A stretch of 64,000 nt of DNA, from NCBI GenBank assembly GCA_013178165.1, contig JABLXG010000013.1, forward strand, positions 1 through 64,000, in the 5' to 3' direction. Both the position numbers and the translations under genes were made by a program. Under the pieces are notes generated by a model, which was not told where the DNA came from, searched no databases, and saw only the letters and a program-made list of their open reading frames with translations. Shown piece after piece: positions 9,170 through 17,813 of the stretch. The first letter of the stretch is position 1; every line of letters begins with the position of its first letter. Source of the stretch: Anaerolineae bacterium (lineage in GTDB: Bacteria; Chloroflexota; Anaerolineae; Aggregatilineales; Ch27).

Positions 9170-11062
9170 ATGGCTATCTCGCCTGCTACCTCCCACAAGT
9201 GGCTGGTGGTCAAACTGGCCGACATCGGCGACCTGCTGACTATCACGCCCGCTCTAAGCCTGCTGCGTGCAACCCGGCCCGCAGACACGGTGCACATCCT
9301 GACCACCGCTCACAGCGCCCCGATTCTACCGCCCGATCTCTATGACGAGATCATCCTGTTCGACAAGTTCGCCTTCGATCGCCCACGCGATCTGTTCCAC
9401 CCGGCCAACCTGCAGGGTGCGCTGGCGCTGGCTCGCCGCCTGCGCCGCGAGCGCTATGATACCGTCCTCATCCTGCACCACCTGACGACGCCTTTTGGCG
9501 CGTTCAAGTACGCGGCACTGGTCCTGGCTAGCGCCGCGCCCCGCCGGATCGGTCTGGACAATGGCCGCGGCTGGTTCCTGACCGGGCGGGTTCCCGATCA
9601 CGGATTCGGCGTGGTCCACGAAGTCGTCTGCTGGCTGCAGGTAGTCAACCTGGCGCTTGGCGCTGCGGCAACTTCGCCATTGCGTCCGCCAGATTTCCCC
9701 CTGCGCGTCCGGATCACCGCCGCTGACCGCGCCTGGGCCGCCGGGCGGCTGCCGCAAGGTAGCCGCCCCCGCATTGCCATTCACACAGGCAGCGGTGGCT
9801 ATGCGCCCGCCCGCCGCTGGGACCCTCTTGCCTTTGCCGCCGTCGCCGATCAACTCCAGCAGCGACTCAACGCGCACATTGTGCTGGTCGGCGGGCACAC
9901 CGACGGCGTCGAACTCACCCGTCAGGCGATGGCCCACACACCAACCGACCTCTCTGGCAGTACTACCCTACCCCAGCTGGCCGCTGCCCTAGAAGCCTGT
10001 GACCTGTTCATTGGCGCAGATAGCGGTGTGATGCACCTGGCAGCTGCCGCGGGGACACCTGTCCTGGCCCTTTTCGGGCCGAGCAACGCCGCTGCCTGGG
10101 GGCCCTGGTCGGATCGCGCCGTCATCCTGACCGGCGGGAGCCGCTGCAGCCCGTGCAGCTACATCCTCAGCGCGGTGGGGCAGCGCGAAGGTTGCCCGGC
10201 CCGCACCTGCATGCGCCTGATCACGCCTGAAGCCGTTGTGGCAACCGCTGAGAACATACTTGCCGGGCGTAACGTCGAGGGCGCGACGCTCTCCACACAG
10301 CCGGAGCATCACCGCCTGCGTATTCTGGGCGTGCCTGTGGACGCCATCACCTGGCAAGACCTGCGGCGCACTATCACCGCCTGGATCACCAGCGACCGTC
10401 CGCGCCAGATGTGCACCGTCAACCCGGAATTTGTGATGGTCGCCCAGCAGGACATCAACTTCTACAACATCCTCAACCGCGCCGATCTATGCGTCGCAGA
10501 TGGTCAGGGGTTGCTGTGGGCGGCGCGATACCTCGGCTCGCCCCTGCCGGAGCGCATCACCGGCTCGGATGGCGTCCCGCTGATCGCTGGCTGGGCAGCG
10601 GAAGCGGGCTGGTCGATCTTCCTGCTGGGCGCAGCGGAAGGCGTCGCGGCGCGGGCGGCGGCTATCTTGCAGGAAACGTATCCGGGCCTGCGTATCGCCG
10701 GGACGTATGCCGGCAGCCCGGCCCCGCAGGATGAAGACGACATCGTCGCGCGGATCAATGCCAGCGGCGCGGATATCCTGTTCGTCGCCTACGGCGCACC
10801 GGCGCAGGACAAATGGATCGCCCGTAACCTGCCCCGCCTGCGTGTCAGGGTGGCCGCTGGCGTGGGAGGCGCATTCGACTTCATCGCCGGGGTACAAAAG
10901 CGCGCGCCGCTGGCCTGGCGACGCCTGGGTCTGGAATGGCTCTACCGCCTGACCCGCCAGCCCTGGCGCTGGAGGCGGATGACCCGCCTGCCCCGCTTCG
11001 TGCTGGCGGTCCTCTGGCGCGGGCGGCGCGGCCCGGCCCGCTTTGAAGGTCCGCGCCGCTGA
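9170..11062 (+). CDS. Fused GT9-GT26 glycosyltransferase
   Basis: A 630-aa protein with two glycosyltransferase domains. Residues 1 to about 365 resemble heptosyltransferase family GT9, with KLADIGDLL near the start, HTGSGG (nucleotide-sugar region) and GADSGVMHLAAA. From about residue 382 it is a WecG/TagA/CpsF (GT26) domain, with NPEFVM near 418, ADGQGLLWAA near 443 and GGAFDFIAG. GT26 enzymes add the second sugar to an undecaprenyl-linked acceptor. The fusion implies two consecutive sugar additions by one protein, probably for a surface polymer or teichoic-acid-like glycan. An upstream in-frame ATG at 9101 would add 23 residues with no family match, so 9170 was chosen; the GGGG element is 14 nt upstream and imperfect. 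Confidence 0.87.
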   Translation: MAISPATSHKWLVVKLADIGDLLTITPALSLLRATRPADTVHILTTAHSAPILPPDLYDEIILFDKFAFDRPRDLFHPANLQGALALARRLRRERYDTVLILHHLTTPFGAFKYAALVLASAAPRRIGLDNGRGWFLTGRVPDHGFGVVHEVVCWLQVVNLALGAAATSPLRPPDFPLRVRITAADRAWAAGRLPQGSRPRIAIHTGSGGYAPARRWDPLAFAAVADQLQQRLNAHIVLVGGHTDGVELTRQAMAHTPTDLSGSTTLPQLAAALEACDLFIGADSGVMHLAAAAGTPVLALFGPSNAAAWGPWSDRAVILTGGSRCSPCSYILSAVGQREGCPARTCMRLITPEAVVATAENILAGRNVEGATLSTQPEHHRLRILGVPVDAITWQDLRRTITAWITSDRPRQMCTVNPEFVMVAQQDINFYNILNRADLCVADGQGLLWAARYLGSPLPERITGSDGVPLIAGWAAEAGWSIFLLGAAEGVAARAAAILQETYPGLRIAGTYAGSPAPQDEDDIVARINASGADILFVAYGAPAQDKWIARNLPRLRVRVAAGVGGAFDFIAGVQKRAPLAWRRLGLEWLYRLTRQPWRWRRMTRLPRFVLAVLWRGRRGPARFEGPRR

Positions 11063-11142
11063 TCCGGGATGCATTTTCGCCTCCTGAGCGATAGACTTAT
11101 GGCCGCTAGCCTGATCGGCATAGAACCCAAGGAGTTACACGC

Positions 11143-12033
11143 ATGAAGACAGTCGGGTACATCGGTCTGGGGCTGATGGGTGCCTCTATGGCCCGCAACC
11201 TGATGAAGGCGGGTTACCCGCTGGTGGTGCACAACCGCAGCCGGGCGATCGTCGACCAGCTTGCCGCAGAGGGTGCAACACCCGCCTTTTCGCCCAAAGA
11301 AGTTGCAGCCCAGGTCGATGTGGTTTTCACCAATCTGCCCGATTCGCCGGATGTGGAACAGGTCGCCCTCGGCCCGGACGGGATCATCGCCGGCGCGCAC
11401 CCGGGCCTGATCTTTGTTGACAACAGCACCATCAAACCGGAAACCGCCCGTCACATTGCCGCCGAGCTGGCTCGCGCCGGCATCCGGGCGCTGGATGCGC
11501 CGGTCAGCGGCGGCGACATTGGTGCGCGGGCCGGGACGCTGACGATCATGGTCGGTGGGCCGGTCGACGCCTTTGAGGAGGTATTGCCGCTGTTTCAGGC
11601 AATGGGCAAGACCATCACCCATATAGGCGAGAGCGGCGCCGGTCAGGTTGCCAAGGCCGCCAACCAGATTATGGTCGCCGCGCAGATGGCCGGCATGGCC
11701 GAAGCGCTGGTGCTGGCGCAGAAGAGCGGCGTCGATCCGCGCAAAGTCGTAGAAGCCATCAGCAAAGGCGCGGCGCAATGCTGGGCGCTTGACACCAAAC
11801 CGGCGCGCATCTTCCGCCGGGAACTGACCCCCGGTTTCAAAGCCTACATGCAGCTCAAGGACCTGAACATTGTGCTGGATACCGGCGGCGCCTACGCCGT
11901 CCCGCTCCCGGTGACAGCCGCCATCCAGCAGCTCTACCGGGCCATGATCGCCGCCGGGAACGGTGACCTGGACAACAGCGCCGTGATCACGGTGTTGGAG
12001 GCGCTGGCTGGTGTGACCGTCGAATCGTCCTGA
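11143..12033 (+). CDS. NAD(P)-dependent beta-hydroxyacid dehydrogenase
   Basis: A 296-aa enzyme of the 3-hydroxyisobutyrate dehydrogenase / tartronate semialdehyde reductase family. It has the Rossmann GLGLMGASMA motif at 6-15, the substrate motif DAPVSGGDIGA, and the catalytic Lys in KAANQIMVA. NHR-S after the second strand (VVHNRS) is compatible with NADPH, by analogy. AAGGAG lies before the ATG. Likely reactions are oxidation of 3-hydroxyisobutyrate or reduction of a short semialdehyde (glyoxylate or succinic semialdehyde included); the sequence alone does not decide. The aminotransferase gene follows after 77 bp on the same strand. Confidence 0.9.
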   Translation: MKTVGYIGLGLMGASMARNLMKAGYPLVVHNRSRAIVDQLAAEGATPAFSPKEVAAQVDVVFTNLPDSPDVEQVALGPDGIIAGAHPGLIFVDNSTIKPETARHIAAELARAGIRALDAPVSGGDIGARAGTLTIMVGGPVDAFEEVLPLFQAMGKTITHIGESGAGQVAKAANQIMVAAQMAGMAEALVLAQKSGVDPRKVVEAISKGAAQCWALDTKPARIFRRELTPGFKAYMQLKDLNIVLDTGGAYAVPLPVTAAIQQLYRAMIAAGNGDLDNSAVITVLEALAGVTVESS

Positions 12034-12110
12034 CTGCGACTGACCGTGATGTGTTCTGATCGCTGTTGCGCAATCATGCAGGAACCGGGCTATGCTGTGG
12101 GGTGATGATC

Positions 12111-13289
12111 ATGAGATTGATGGCTGAGCGGGTGAGTAAACTGGGGCCGAGTGTTTTTGCGGAAATCAATGCTCTGGCGCGTCAGCATCAGGCGGTCAAC
12201 CTGGGGCAGGGCGCGCCGGATTTTGACGCGCCGCCGGAAGTCATCCAATCCGCAGTGGAAGCGTTACGCTCCGGCCAGACGGCCTGGTACGCGCCCTCCA
12301 CCGGCACCCCCGCCCTGCGGCTGGCCGTCGCCGAACATGCGCGTCGTCACTACGGCCAGCTGGTCGATCCTGAGACGGATGTGCTGGTGGTCGCCGGGGC
12401 CTCGCTGGGTGTGTTCTACGCCATACTGGGCCTGGTTAACCCAGGCGATGAGGTCATCGTCTTTGAGCCATTTTTCGATACCTATGTGCCGAATATCGAG
12501 ATGGCCGGGGCTGTGCCCCGCTATGTCACCCTGCGCCCCCCGCGCTGGGCATTCGACCCGGATGAACTGGCAGGGGCTTTCAATTCCCGGACGCGGGCCA
12601 TCGTGGTCAATACGCCCCATAACCCCACAGGCAAGGTTTTCAGCCGGGAAGAACTGACGATCATCGCTGAGCTATGTCAGCGCTGGGATGCGGTCGCCAT
12701 CGTCGATGAGGTCTACGAGCATCTGCTCTATGATGGCACGACGCATGTACGGCTGGCCACGCTGCCCGGCATGGCCGAACGCACGGTGACGCTGAGCAGC
12801 GCCGGCAAGACTTTCGGCGTGACCGGCTTCAAAATAGGCTGGTGCATCGCCCCATCAACCCTGCTGGAAGGGGTCAGGCGCGTCCACGAGTTCAGCATGT
12901 TCGCCACCGCCCATCCCTTGCAGGAGGCGGTGGCGACCGCCCTGGCTTTCCCGCAGTCGTTCTATGACGATCTGCGGGCTTTTTATGGATTGCGTCGGAA
13001 TATCCTGTTGCGGATAATGCGTCAGGCCGGACTGGACGTGCTGTTGCCGGATCAACTGGGGGCATTCTACCTGGTGGCGGATTTTAGCCGCGTCTTTTCC
13101 GGGGACGACCTGGCCTTCGCCCGGCATCTGGTCACGGCGTATGGCGTCGCCTGTATCCCGCTCACGCCCTTCTATAGTCCGGAGCACCGCACGGACGGGC
13201 AAAGGCTGGTGCGCTTCACTTTCTGCAAACGTGAGGATACACTGAGGGTAGCGGAAGAACGCCTGAGTCGCCTGCAGGCACGGAGCTGA
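12111..13289 (+). CDS. PLP-dependent class I/II aminotransferase
   Basis: A 392-aa fold-type I aminotransferase. Motifs are NLGQGAPDF (substrate-binding N-terminus), NTPHNPTG (PLP pyridine contact), IVDEVYEHL (Asp to the PLP nitrogen), SSAGKTFGVTGFKIGW (Schiff-base Lys) and VRFTFCK near the end with the substrate-binding Arg. It resembles the kynurenine/methionine aminotransferase group (YbdL, KAT). ATG at 12111 has GGGG at about 8 nt; a TTG at 12066 extends the frame but is unlikely. It may act with the adjacent dehydrogenase on 2-oxo or semialdehyde acids, which is an inference. Confidence 0.9.
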   Translation: MRLMAERVSKLGPSVFAEINALARQHQAVNLGQGAPDFDAPPEVIQSAVEALRSGQTAWYAPSTGTPALRLAVAEHARRHYGQLVDPETDVLVVAGASLGVFYAILGLVNPGDEVIVFEPFFDTYVPNIEMAGAVPRYVTLRPPRWAFDPDELAGAFNSRTRAIVVNTPHNPTGKVFSREELTIIAELCQRWDAVAIVDEVYEHLLYDGTTHVRLATLPGMAERTVTLSSAGKTFGVTGFKIGWCIAPSTLLEGVRRVHEFSMFATAHPLQEAVATALAFPQSFYDDLRAFYGLRRNILLRIMRQAGLDVLLPDQLGAFYLVADFSRVFSGDDLAFARHLVTAYGVACIPLTPFYSPEHRTDGQRLVRFTFCKREDTLRVAEERLSRLQARS

Positions 13290-13397
13290 TCAAAGCGCAG
13301 ATAACCAGCGGTTCCAAACAGGTTGGCCTTTCATCACGTGGTAGCTGGCTGCTCGGGCCTGTTCGAGGAGGATCACACCGAGCAAGACACATCACTT

Positions 13398-14876
13398 ATG
13401 CATATCCTCATTGGAGTCCTGGTTGGCCTCTATGTGGTTAGCGCGCTTTTGCTCTCACTTTATGCCCTGGGCGCGCTGGTGCTGCTGGTGTTATGGCGGT
13501 GGGGGCGTGCTCGCCCTATGCCGCCATCAGTAATCCCCGCCGACTGGCCACGTGTGCTGGTGCAACTACCGGTCTATAACGAACGGGCGGTTATCGCACG
13601 CCTGGTCGACGCTGTGGCGGCTCTGGATTACCCGCGCGATCGCCTGTTCGTGCAGGTGCTGGACGATTCAACGGATGAAACCAGCGAACTGATCGCCCGC
13701 CTGGTTGCTCACTACAGCGCGCTTGGCTACGCAATGGTGCACCTCCGGCGGACAGAGCGCCGGGGGTACAAAGCCGGGGCGCTGGAAGAGGGCCTCAAGC
13801 AACAGAGCGCCGACCTGGTGGCGGTGTTTGATGCGGACTTTGTCCCGCCACCTGATTTTCTACGGCGTGTAGTGCCGTTCTTCTGCGCTGATGAACAGCT
13901 GGGTATGGTGCAAACGCGCTGGGGCCACCTGAACGCGCTGGAGAACGCCCTGACACGCGCGCAGGCGTTGAGCCTGGACGGGCACTTTGCGATTGAACAG
14001 GCGGCCCGCTCACGGGGTGGACTGCTGCTGAACTTCAGCGGATCGGCGGGTGTATGGCGCCTAGCCTGTATCAAGGCAGTGGGCGGCTGGTCCGCGGCGA
14101 CACTGGCTGAAGACCTGGACCTGAGCTATCGCGCCCAGCTCAATGGCTGGCGCTTTCTGTATTTACCGGATGTCGTGGTGCCCGCCGAAATCCCCCCACA
14201 GATTGCCGCATACACGCAGCAACAGAGCCGCTGGGCCAAGGGCACTACACAGAACCTGCTGCTCCACGGCCCGACGCTATGGCGCAGCCGCCTGAACCTG
14301 TTGCAGAAGTTCATGGGGACCCTACACCTGGCCCAGTACCTGACTCATCCGCTGATGCTGTTCCTCCTGCTCCTTACGGTGCCATTGTTGCTGGCCGGTA
14401 AGCTAGGCAGCCTGCCGCTGGCGTCGCTGGGGTTGCTCGGTTTTGCCCCGCCAATGCTCTACCTGGCCGGGCAGATGGCCTTGTATGATGATTGGCCTCG
14501 TCGCATCCTGATCTTCCCTGTACTGATGGGACTGGGAACCGGGCTGGCCCTGCGTAACACATTGGCTGTCCTGGCGGCACTGCGCGGTGAACCGAATGAG
14601 TTTCGCCGAACGCCCAAGTTCCGTAACCTTTCCTGGCGGCAGAGCAGCTATGCCCTGCAACAGGGCTGGTTGCTGCCAGGGGAAGTCTTCCTGACGCTGT
14701 ATGCCATACTGGCAATGAGCCTGGCCCACCAGCATGTGCCGTCGCTGGCGCCGTTCATGGCCGTGTATGTCTTCGCCTTTGGGCTGGTGAGCGGCTGGAG
14801 CCTGCTGGAGGGCCTGCAACTCCACTGGCGCGCCAGGACAGAACAGGTTTCTGTGCGCAAACGGGTATCCGCGTGA
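13398..14876 (+). CDS. Processive membrane glycosyltransferase, GT2 family
   Basis: A 492-aa inverting GT2 enzyme of the cellulose-synthase/glucomannan-synthase type. One N-terminal membrane segment is followed by the catalytic domain with the D, DxD, D, QxxRW set: VLDDSTDET, FDADFVPP, AEDLDLSYRA and QQSRWAKG. Two to four C-terminal membrane helices follow (LMLFLLLLTVPLLLAG and onward). It polymerises or transfers sugar from a nucleotide donor across the membrane; the product is unknown. The ATG at 13398 directly precedes the first helix; a strong GAGGAGG-like element lies 25 nt upstream, so the exact start is uncertain. The convergent flippase-like gene ends 1 bp away. Confidence 0.88.
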   Translation: MHILIGVLVGLYVVSALLLSLYALGALVLLVLWRWGRARPMPPSVIPADWPRVLVQLPVYNERAVIARLVDAVAALDYPRDRLFVQVLDDSTDETSELIARLVAHYSALGYAMVHLRRTERRGYKAGALEEGLKQQSADLVAVFDADFVPPPDFLRRVVPFFCADEQLGMVQTRWGHLNALENALTRAQALSLDGHFAIEQAARSRGGLLLNFSGSAGVWRLACIKAVGGWSAATLAEDLDLSYRAQLNGWRFLYLPDVVVPAEIPPQIAAYTQQQSRWAKGTTQNLLLHGPTLWRSRLNLLQKFMGTLHLAQYLTHPLMLFLLLLTVPLLLAGKLGSLPLASLGLLGFAPPMLYLAGQMALYDDWPRRILIFPVLMGLGTGLALRNTLAVLAALRGEPNEFRRTPKFRNLSWRQSSYALQQGWLLPGEVFLTLYAILAMSLAHQHVPSLAPFMAVYVFAFGLVSGWSLLEGLQLHWRARTEQVSVRKRVSA

Positions 14877-14877
14877 C

Positions 14878-15906
14878 TCAGCTGGCGGCGTCGGTTGAGG
14901 TTCCGGGAGAACCCACCGTGATCATGGCTCCCTGCCGGATCTGGCTGACCGACAGCCCCAGAGACAGGATGCCCACGATACCCCACAGGGTATAGGTGAC
15001 GACCGCTCCGGCGTGCCAGACAACCGCGTAAGCGGCGGCTACTTCCTGGGGCGTACGAACGGTCAACAGGGCGAAGATCGCGGCGGCTTCAAATGGGCCG
15101 ACACTGGCCAGCGTAAAAGGGATGATGATGCTGAATGAGGCGGCCACCACCGACAGGCTGAGCGCCGCCCGCATTTCTGCGCTCTGCGGCAGAGCGGGGA
15201 AAACCTGGGCCAACACCCATGACCCGGCGACAGAGAGCGCCCAGGCCAGGGCCGTCCACAGGATGGTCGCCAGCAGGCCGCGCCAGGTAGTCAGCGGGCG
15301 CAGGCCCGCCAGCAGGCGGGTGAGAAGATCTTGCAGCGGAGCACGGTTCAGTAATGGCAGCGGGGCGCTCAACCGCTGCAGGAAACCGAGCGTTCGCTCA
15401 GGGGTGTGAGCCAGCACAAGCAAGAAAGCAAATCCAACAACCGCCACCGCGCCCATCAGCAATCCGCCGTTGACAGCGGCACGGTCGATGGTCAGCACGG
15501 GCAGCACAGCAACCAGCAGGATGACCACTGCCAGCATGTCAATGATCCGTTCGGCGACGACGGTGCTGAGCGCCGCCCAGCCTGAGGGACCTTCCCCATC
15601 GCGGCTGACCAGATAAGCGCGGGCCAGGTCTCCTGTACGGAAAGGGAGGGTGTTGTTGATCAGAAAGCCGATGTTGAGTACATGGAAGGCGCGGCTGAAG
15701 CTAACCTGCCCTCCCAGCAGAACTCGCCAGCGTATCGCCCGTACAGCCAGACCTAGCGTCCAGATTCCAGCTGCCAGGAGCAGAAAGCCCCAGCGAGCGC
15801 TGGCCAGCGTTCGGCCCACTGCAGACCAGTCCAGGTCACGCAAAGCCAGCCATAAGAAGAGCAGGCTGAAGACCAGACCCAGCGCCAGATTTCGCCAGCG
15901 TTTCAT
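14878..15906 (-). CDS. Lysylphosphatidylglycerol synthase-type membrane protein
   Basis: A 342-aa polytopic membrane protein with about eight helices and the family signatures WRVLLGG, FLINNTLPFRTGDLARAYL and IIPFTLASVGPFEAA. This is the UPF0104/YbhN family, related to the flippase domain of MprF and to archaeal AglD. Members move or modify lipid-linked substrates, but the cargo is usually unknown. Its last codon lies next to the end of the convergent GT2 gene, and a joint role in making a glycolipid is possible but unproven. No synthase domain of MprF is attached. Confidence 0.85.
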   Translation of the reverse strand: MKRWRNLALGLVFSLLFLWLALRDLDWSAVGRTLASARWGFLLLAAGIWTLGLAVRAIRWRVLLGGQVSFSRAFHVLNIGFLINNTLPFRTGDLARAYLVSRDGEGPSGWAALSTVVAERIIDMLAVVILLVAVLPVLTIDRAAVNGGLLMGAVAVVGFAFLLVLAHTPERTLGFLQRLSAPLPLLNRAPLQDLLTRLLAGLRPLTTWRGLLATILWTALAWALSVAGSWVLAQVFPALPQSAEMRAALSLSVVAASFSIIIPFTLASVGPFEAAAIFALLTVRTPQEVAAAYAVVWHAGAVVTYTLWGIVGILSLGLSVSQIRQGAMITVGSPGTSTDAAS

Positions 15907-16146
15907 GGAGCCGTCCTATCCACCATGCCCGGCAAGGCAGCGAAATAAGGAACCAGGGCGCGCCGGGGCGGTTCCATTGTACCGGCCCTTGCCCGCCCTG
16001 CCTACAGCCATTGCGCACCGGTTGTCCGTGCTGGCAGCTGAGGCGTCCGGTCTTAACCGGTTCTTCGGGCAATGTTCATGGGGATTTAATCGCTCAGCCG
16101 TAAAATAGATATTGCAAGTCCGCATGAATACTGAGATAGCGAGGTT

Positions 16147-16977
16147 ATGTTGAGCGAGCAGCGTCCGTTAGTACTATTCACCAACGACGATGGAATCCAG
16201 TCACCCGGCCTGTGGGCAGCGGTGGAAGCGCTGGAAGATTGCGCCGATGTGCTGGTCGTTGCCCCCCGGGAGCAGCAATCCGGTATGGGGCGCAGTCTGC
16301 CGGTCACCAGCGAGGGGCGGATTTACGAGCAGAGTCGACGTGTCAACGGCAGGACGATCACCGTTTACGCGGTTGACGGCACACCGGCCCAGGCGGTTCA
16401 GCATGGCGTGCTGGAGCTGGCGCCGCGCCTGCCTGCGCTGGTAGTGTCGGGGATCAACTATGGGGAAAACGCCGGGAACGGTGCGACGATCTCCGGGACG
16501 GTAGGCGCTGCCCTGGAGGGAGCCAGCCTGGGCATCCCGGCGCTGGCGATGAGCCTGCAAATGCCCAAAGATCTACACCTGACATATGCTGATGTCGATT
16601 TTTCCGCGGCGGCGCATTTCACACGTCTGTTCGGGACATGGCTGCTGGAAAACCGGCGTCTGCCGGACGATGTGGACGCCCTAAAGGTGGATGTGCCGGC
16701 AGGGGCACGACCGGACACACCGTGGCGGGTGACCCGGCTTTCCCGGCGGCGCGTCTACTGGCCAACGCGCCCGGAGCGAATCGCGCTGAACGACATCGGC
16801 AAGCTCGGCTACGAGTACATGGCCGATCCTGCGCGGGCCGAGCCGAACTCGGATGTCTACGCGGTTCTGCACGAAGGGGTGGTAGCGGTAACCCCGCTCA
16901 GCCTGGATATCACCTCGCGAACCGATCTGTTCCGGTTGCAGCAACTGATCCGGGGTGAGTTGCGCTACGGTGAATAA
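16147..16977 (+). CDS. surE: 5'/3'-nucleotidase SurE
   Basis: A 276-aa phosphatase that hydrolyses nucleoside monophosphates and short polyphosphates with a divalent metal. Metal ligands are visible in FTNDDGI (near residues 11-17) and in APREQQSG and VVSGINYGENAG; all family motifs are intact. The ATG is preceded by a weak GCGAGG. The 240-base gap upstream holds no gene. It stands alone, with a hairpin and a convergent small gene behind it. Confidence 0.95.
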   Translation: MLSEQRPLVLFTNDDGIQSPGLWAAVEALEDCADVLVVAPREQQSGMGRSLPVTSEGRIYEQSRRVNGRTITVYAVDGTPAQAVQHGVLELAPRLPALVVSGINYGENAGNGATISGTVGAALEGASLGIPALAMSLQMPKDLHLTYADVDFSAAAHFTRLFGTWLLENRRLPDDVDALKVDVPAGARPDTPWRVTRLSRRRVYWPTRPERIALNDIGKLGYEYMADPARAEPNSDVYAVLHEGVVAVTPLSLDITSRTDLFRLQQLIRGELRYGE

Positions 16978-17001
16978 CGCCGCTGGCATAACCAGACAAA
17001 A

Positions 17002-17029
17002 ACGGGACGTACCGGTCAGGGCGTCCCGT
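17002..17029 (-). terminator. Terminator of the small minus-strand gene
   Basis: Eight-bp stem (ACGGGACG with CGTCCCGT). Read on the minus strand it is followed by a TTTTTG run, so it fits a rho-independent terminator for the gene at 17069-17419. It may also stop surE transcription. Confidence 0.75.
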
Positions 17030-17068
17030 CAGCGGCGCAAACTTGCGGGCGCAATTTGCGGGCGCAGG

Positions 17069-17419
17069 TTACAGGTCATCCAGGTCGCCCCGATCCAGGG
17101 CGATCTGGAACGCGCGGCCAATGAGGACGATACTCTCTAGCCAGGTCGAGATTTCATCCTCCTCAAAGTGCTCTTCCAGCACGTCGACGATTGACTGCGG
17201 GGTCAGCCTGAGAAAGATCTCAGTGGTCAGGCAGGACATCGCCTGCCAGACCGCGTCACGCGATTCGGGTGGGTCCCCCTCCAGGAGGTTATCCAGCCAG
17301 CGCTCAACAATGGGGTGAATCTGGGTGCAGGCCGAGCCTTCGGTCAGCTTGAGGTTGGCAAGCTCTTCGAACTCCTCCAGCCATTCCAGCCGTCGGGCGT
17401 TGTCCTTGCCCTGGTCCAT
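17069..17419 (-). CDS. Small acidic hypothetical protein
   Basis: A 116-aa protein with a strong Shine-Dalgarno (AGGAGG, 7 nt before the ATG at 17419) and its own terminator, so it is very likely expressed. It is acidic and helical, starting with a charged segment (RRLEWLEEFEELANL) and ending with DRGDLDDL. There are no membrane segments and no recognised domain. It is divergent from metK and upstream of its promoter. I do not recognise the family. Confidence 0.8.
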   Translation of the reverse strand: MDQGKDNARRLEWLEEFEELANLKLTEGSACTQIHPIVERWLDNLLEGDPPESRDAVWQAMSCLTTEIFLRLTPQSIVDVLEEHFEEDEISTWLESIVLIGRAFQIALDRGDLDDL

Positions 17420-17552
17420 GCGCGCACCTCCTTGCCTGCTCAACCCAAGTGTACCCGGGGGGGCGGAAAAAGCAATACTATTTGGCTGAACTGGTGGTAG
17501 GCACGCTACCGCCAATGGGTCGGATCGGCGGGTCGAGCGGGTCGGATGGCGC

Positions 17553-17582
17553 TTGACAATCGCGCGGCGAGCGTGGTACCAT
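17553..17582 (+). promoter_or_regulatory. Candidate sigma-70 promoter for metK
   Basis: A perfect TTGACA (17553-17558) and TACCAT (17577-17582) with an 18-bp spacer lie about 20 bp before the SAM riboswitch, so the predicted transcript begins just ahead of the aptamer. Confidence 0.65.
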
Positions 17583-17604
17583 CCGCGGCGTTTAACAACT
17601 GATA

Positions 17605-17720
17605 TGCGTCATCCAGAGCGGTGGAGGGACCGGCCCAGTGAAACCGCGGCAACCCTTGGCCTGCACAGGCAGGCTAGGAAGGTGCCAAGTCCGGCAGGGA
17701 GACACCCTGACAGATGATGG
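17605..17720 (+). promoter_or_regulatory. SAM-I (S-box) riboswitch aptamer
   Basis: The conserved S-box core is present in order: an AGAG-GGTGGAGGGAC-like block (17614-17630), GGCCC, TGAAACC-like 17639-17645, GGCAACC (17648-17654), then AAGGTGCCAA (17679-17688) and TCCGGCA. The closing P1 helix is formed by GCGTCATC (17606-17613) and GATGATGG (17713-17720) with G-T pairs. S-box RNAs bind S-adenosylmethionine and switch off downstream genes. Here the gene is metK, the enzyme that makes the ligand, so this is feedback control. Confidence 0.95.
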
Positions 17721-17739
17721 CTTTAGTCGAACCTGTCAA

Positions 17740-17770
17740 GTCTCTTGTCTGCCGCAAGAGGCTTTTTTTT
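17740..17770 (+). terminator. SAM riboswitch expression-platform terminator
   Basis: An 8-bp stem (GTCTCTTG with CAAGAGGC, one G-T pair) with a 7-nt loop is followed by eight T residues. It lies 20 nt behind the aptamer and 44 nt before metK. The TGACAG at 17709-17714 can pair with CTGTCA at 17733-17738 as a possible antiterminator base. SAM binding would therefore promote transcription termination. Confidence 0.9.
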
Positions 17771-17813
17771 GCCCCCACCCAACCAGGCGATCAGCCAGTA
17801 AGGAGTAAGACCT

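Noticed and set aside
15836-16072. 78-aa minus-strand frame between the flippase-like gene and surE
   Set aside because: It overlaps the start of the flippase-like gene in another frame and has no motif or good start signal.
17605-17720. tRNA-like or other structured RNA before metK
   Set aside because: The conserved blocks fit the S-box in the right order; no anticodon arm or T-arm pattern is seen.
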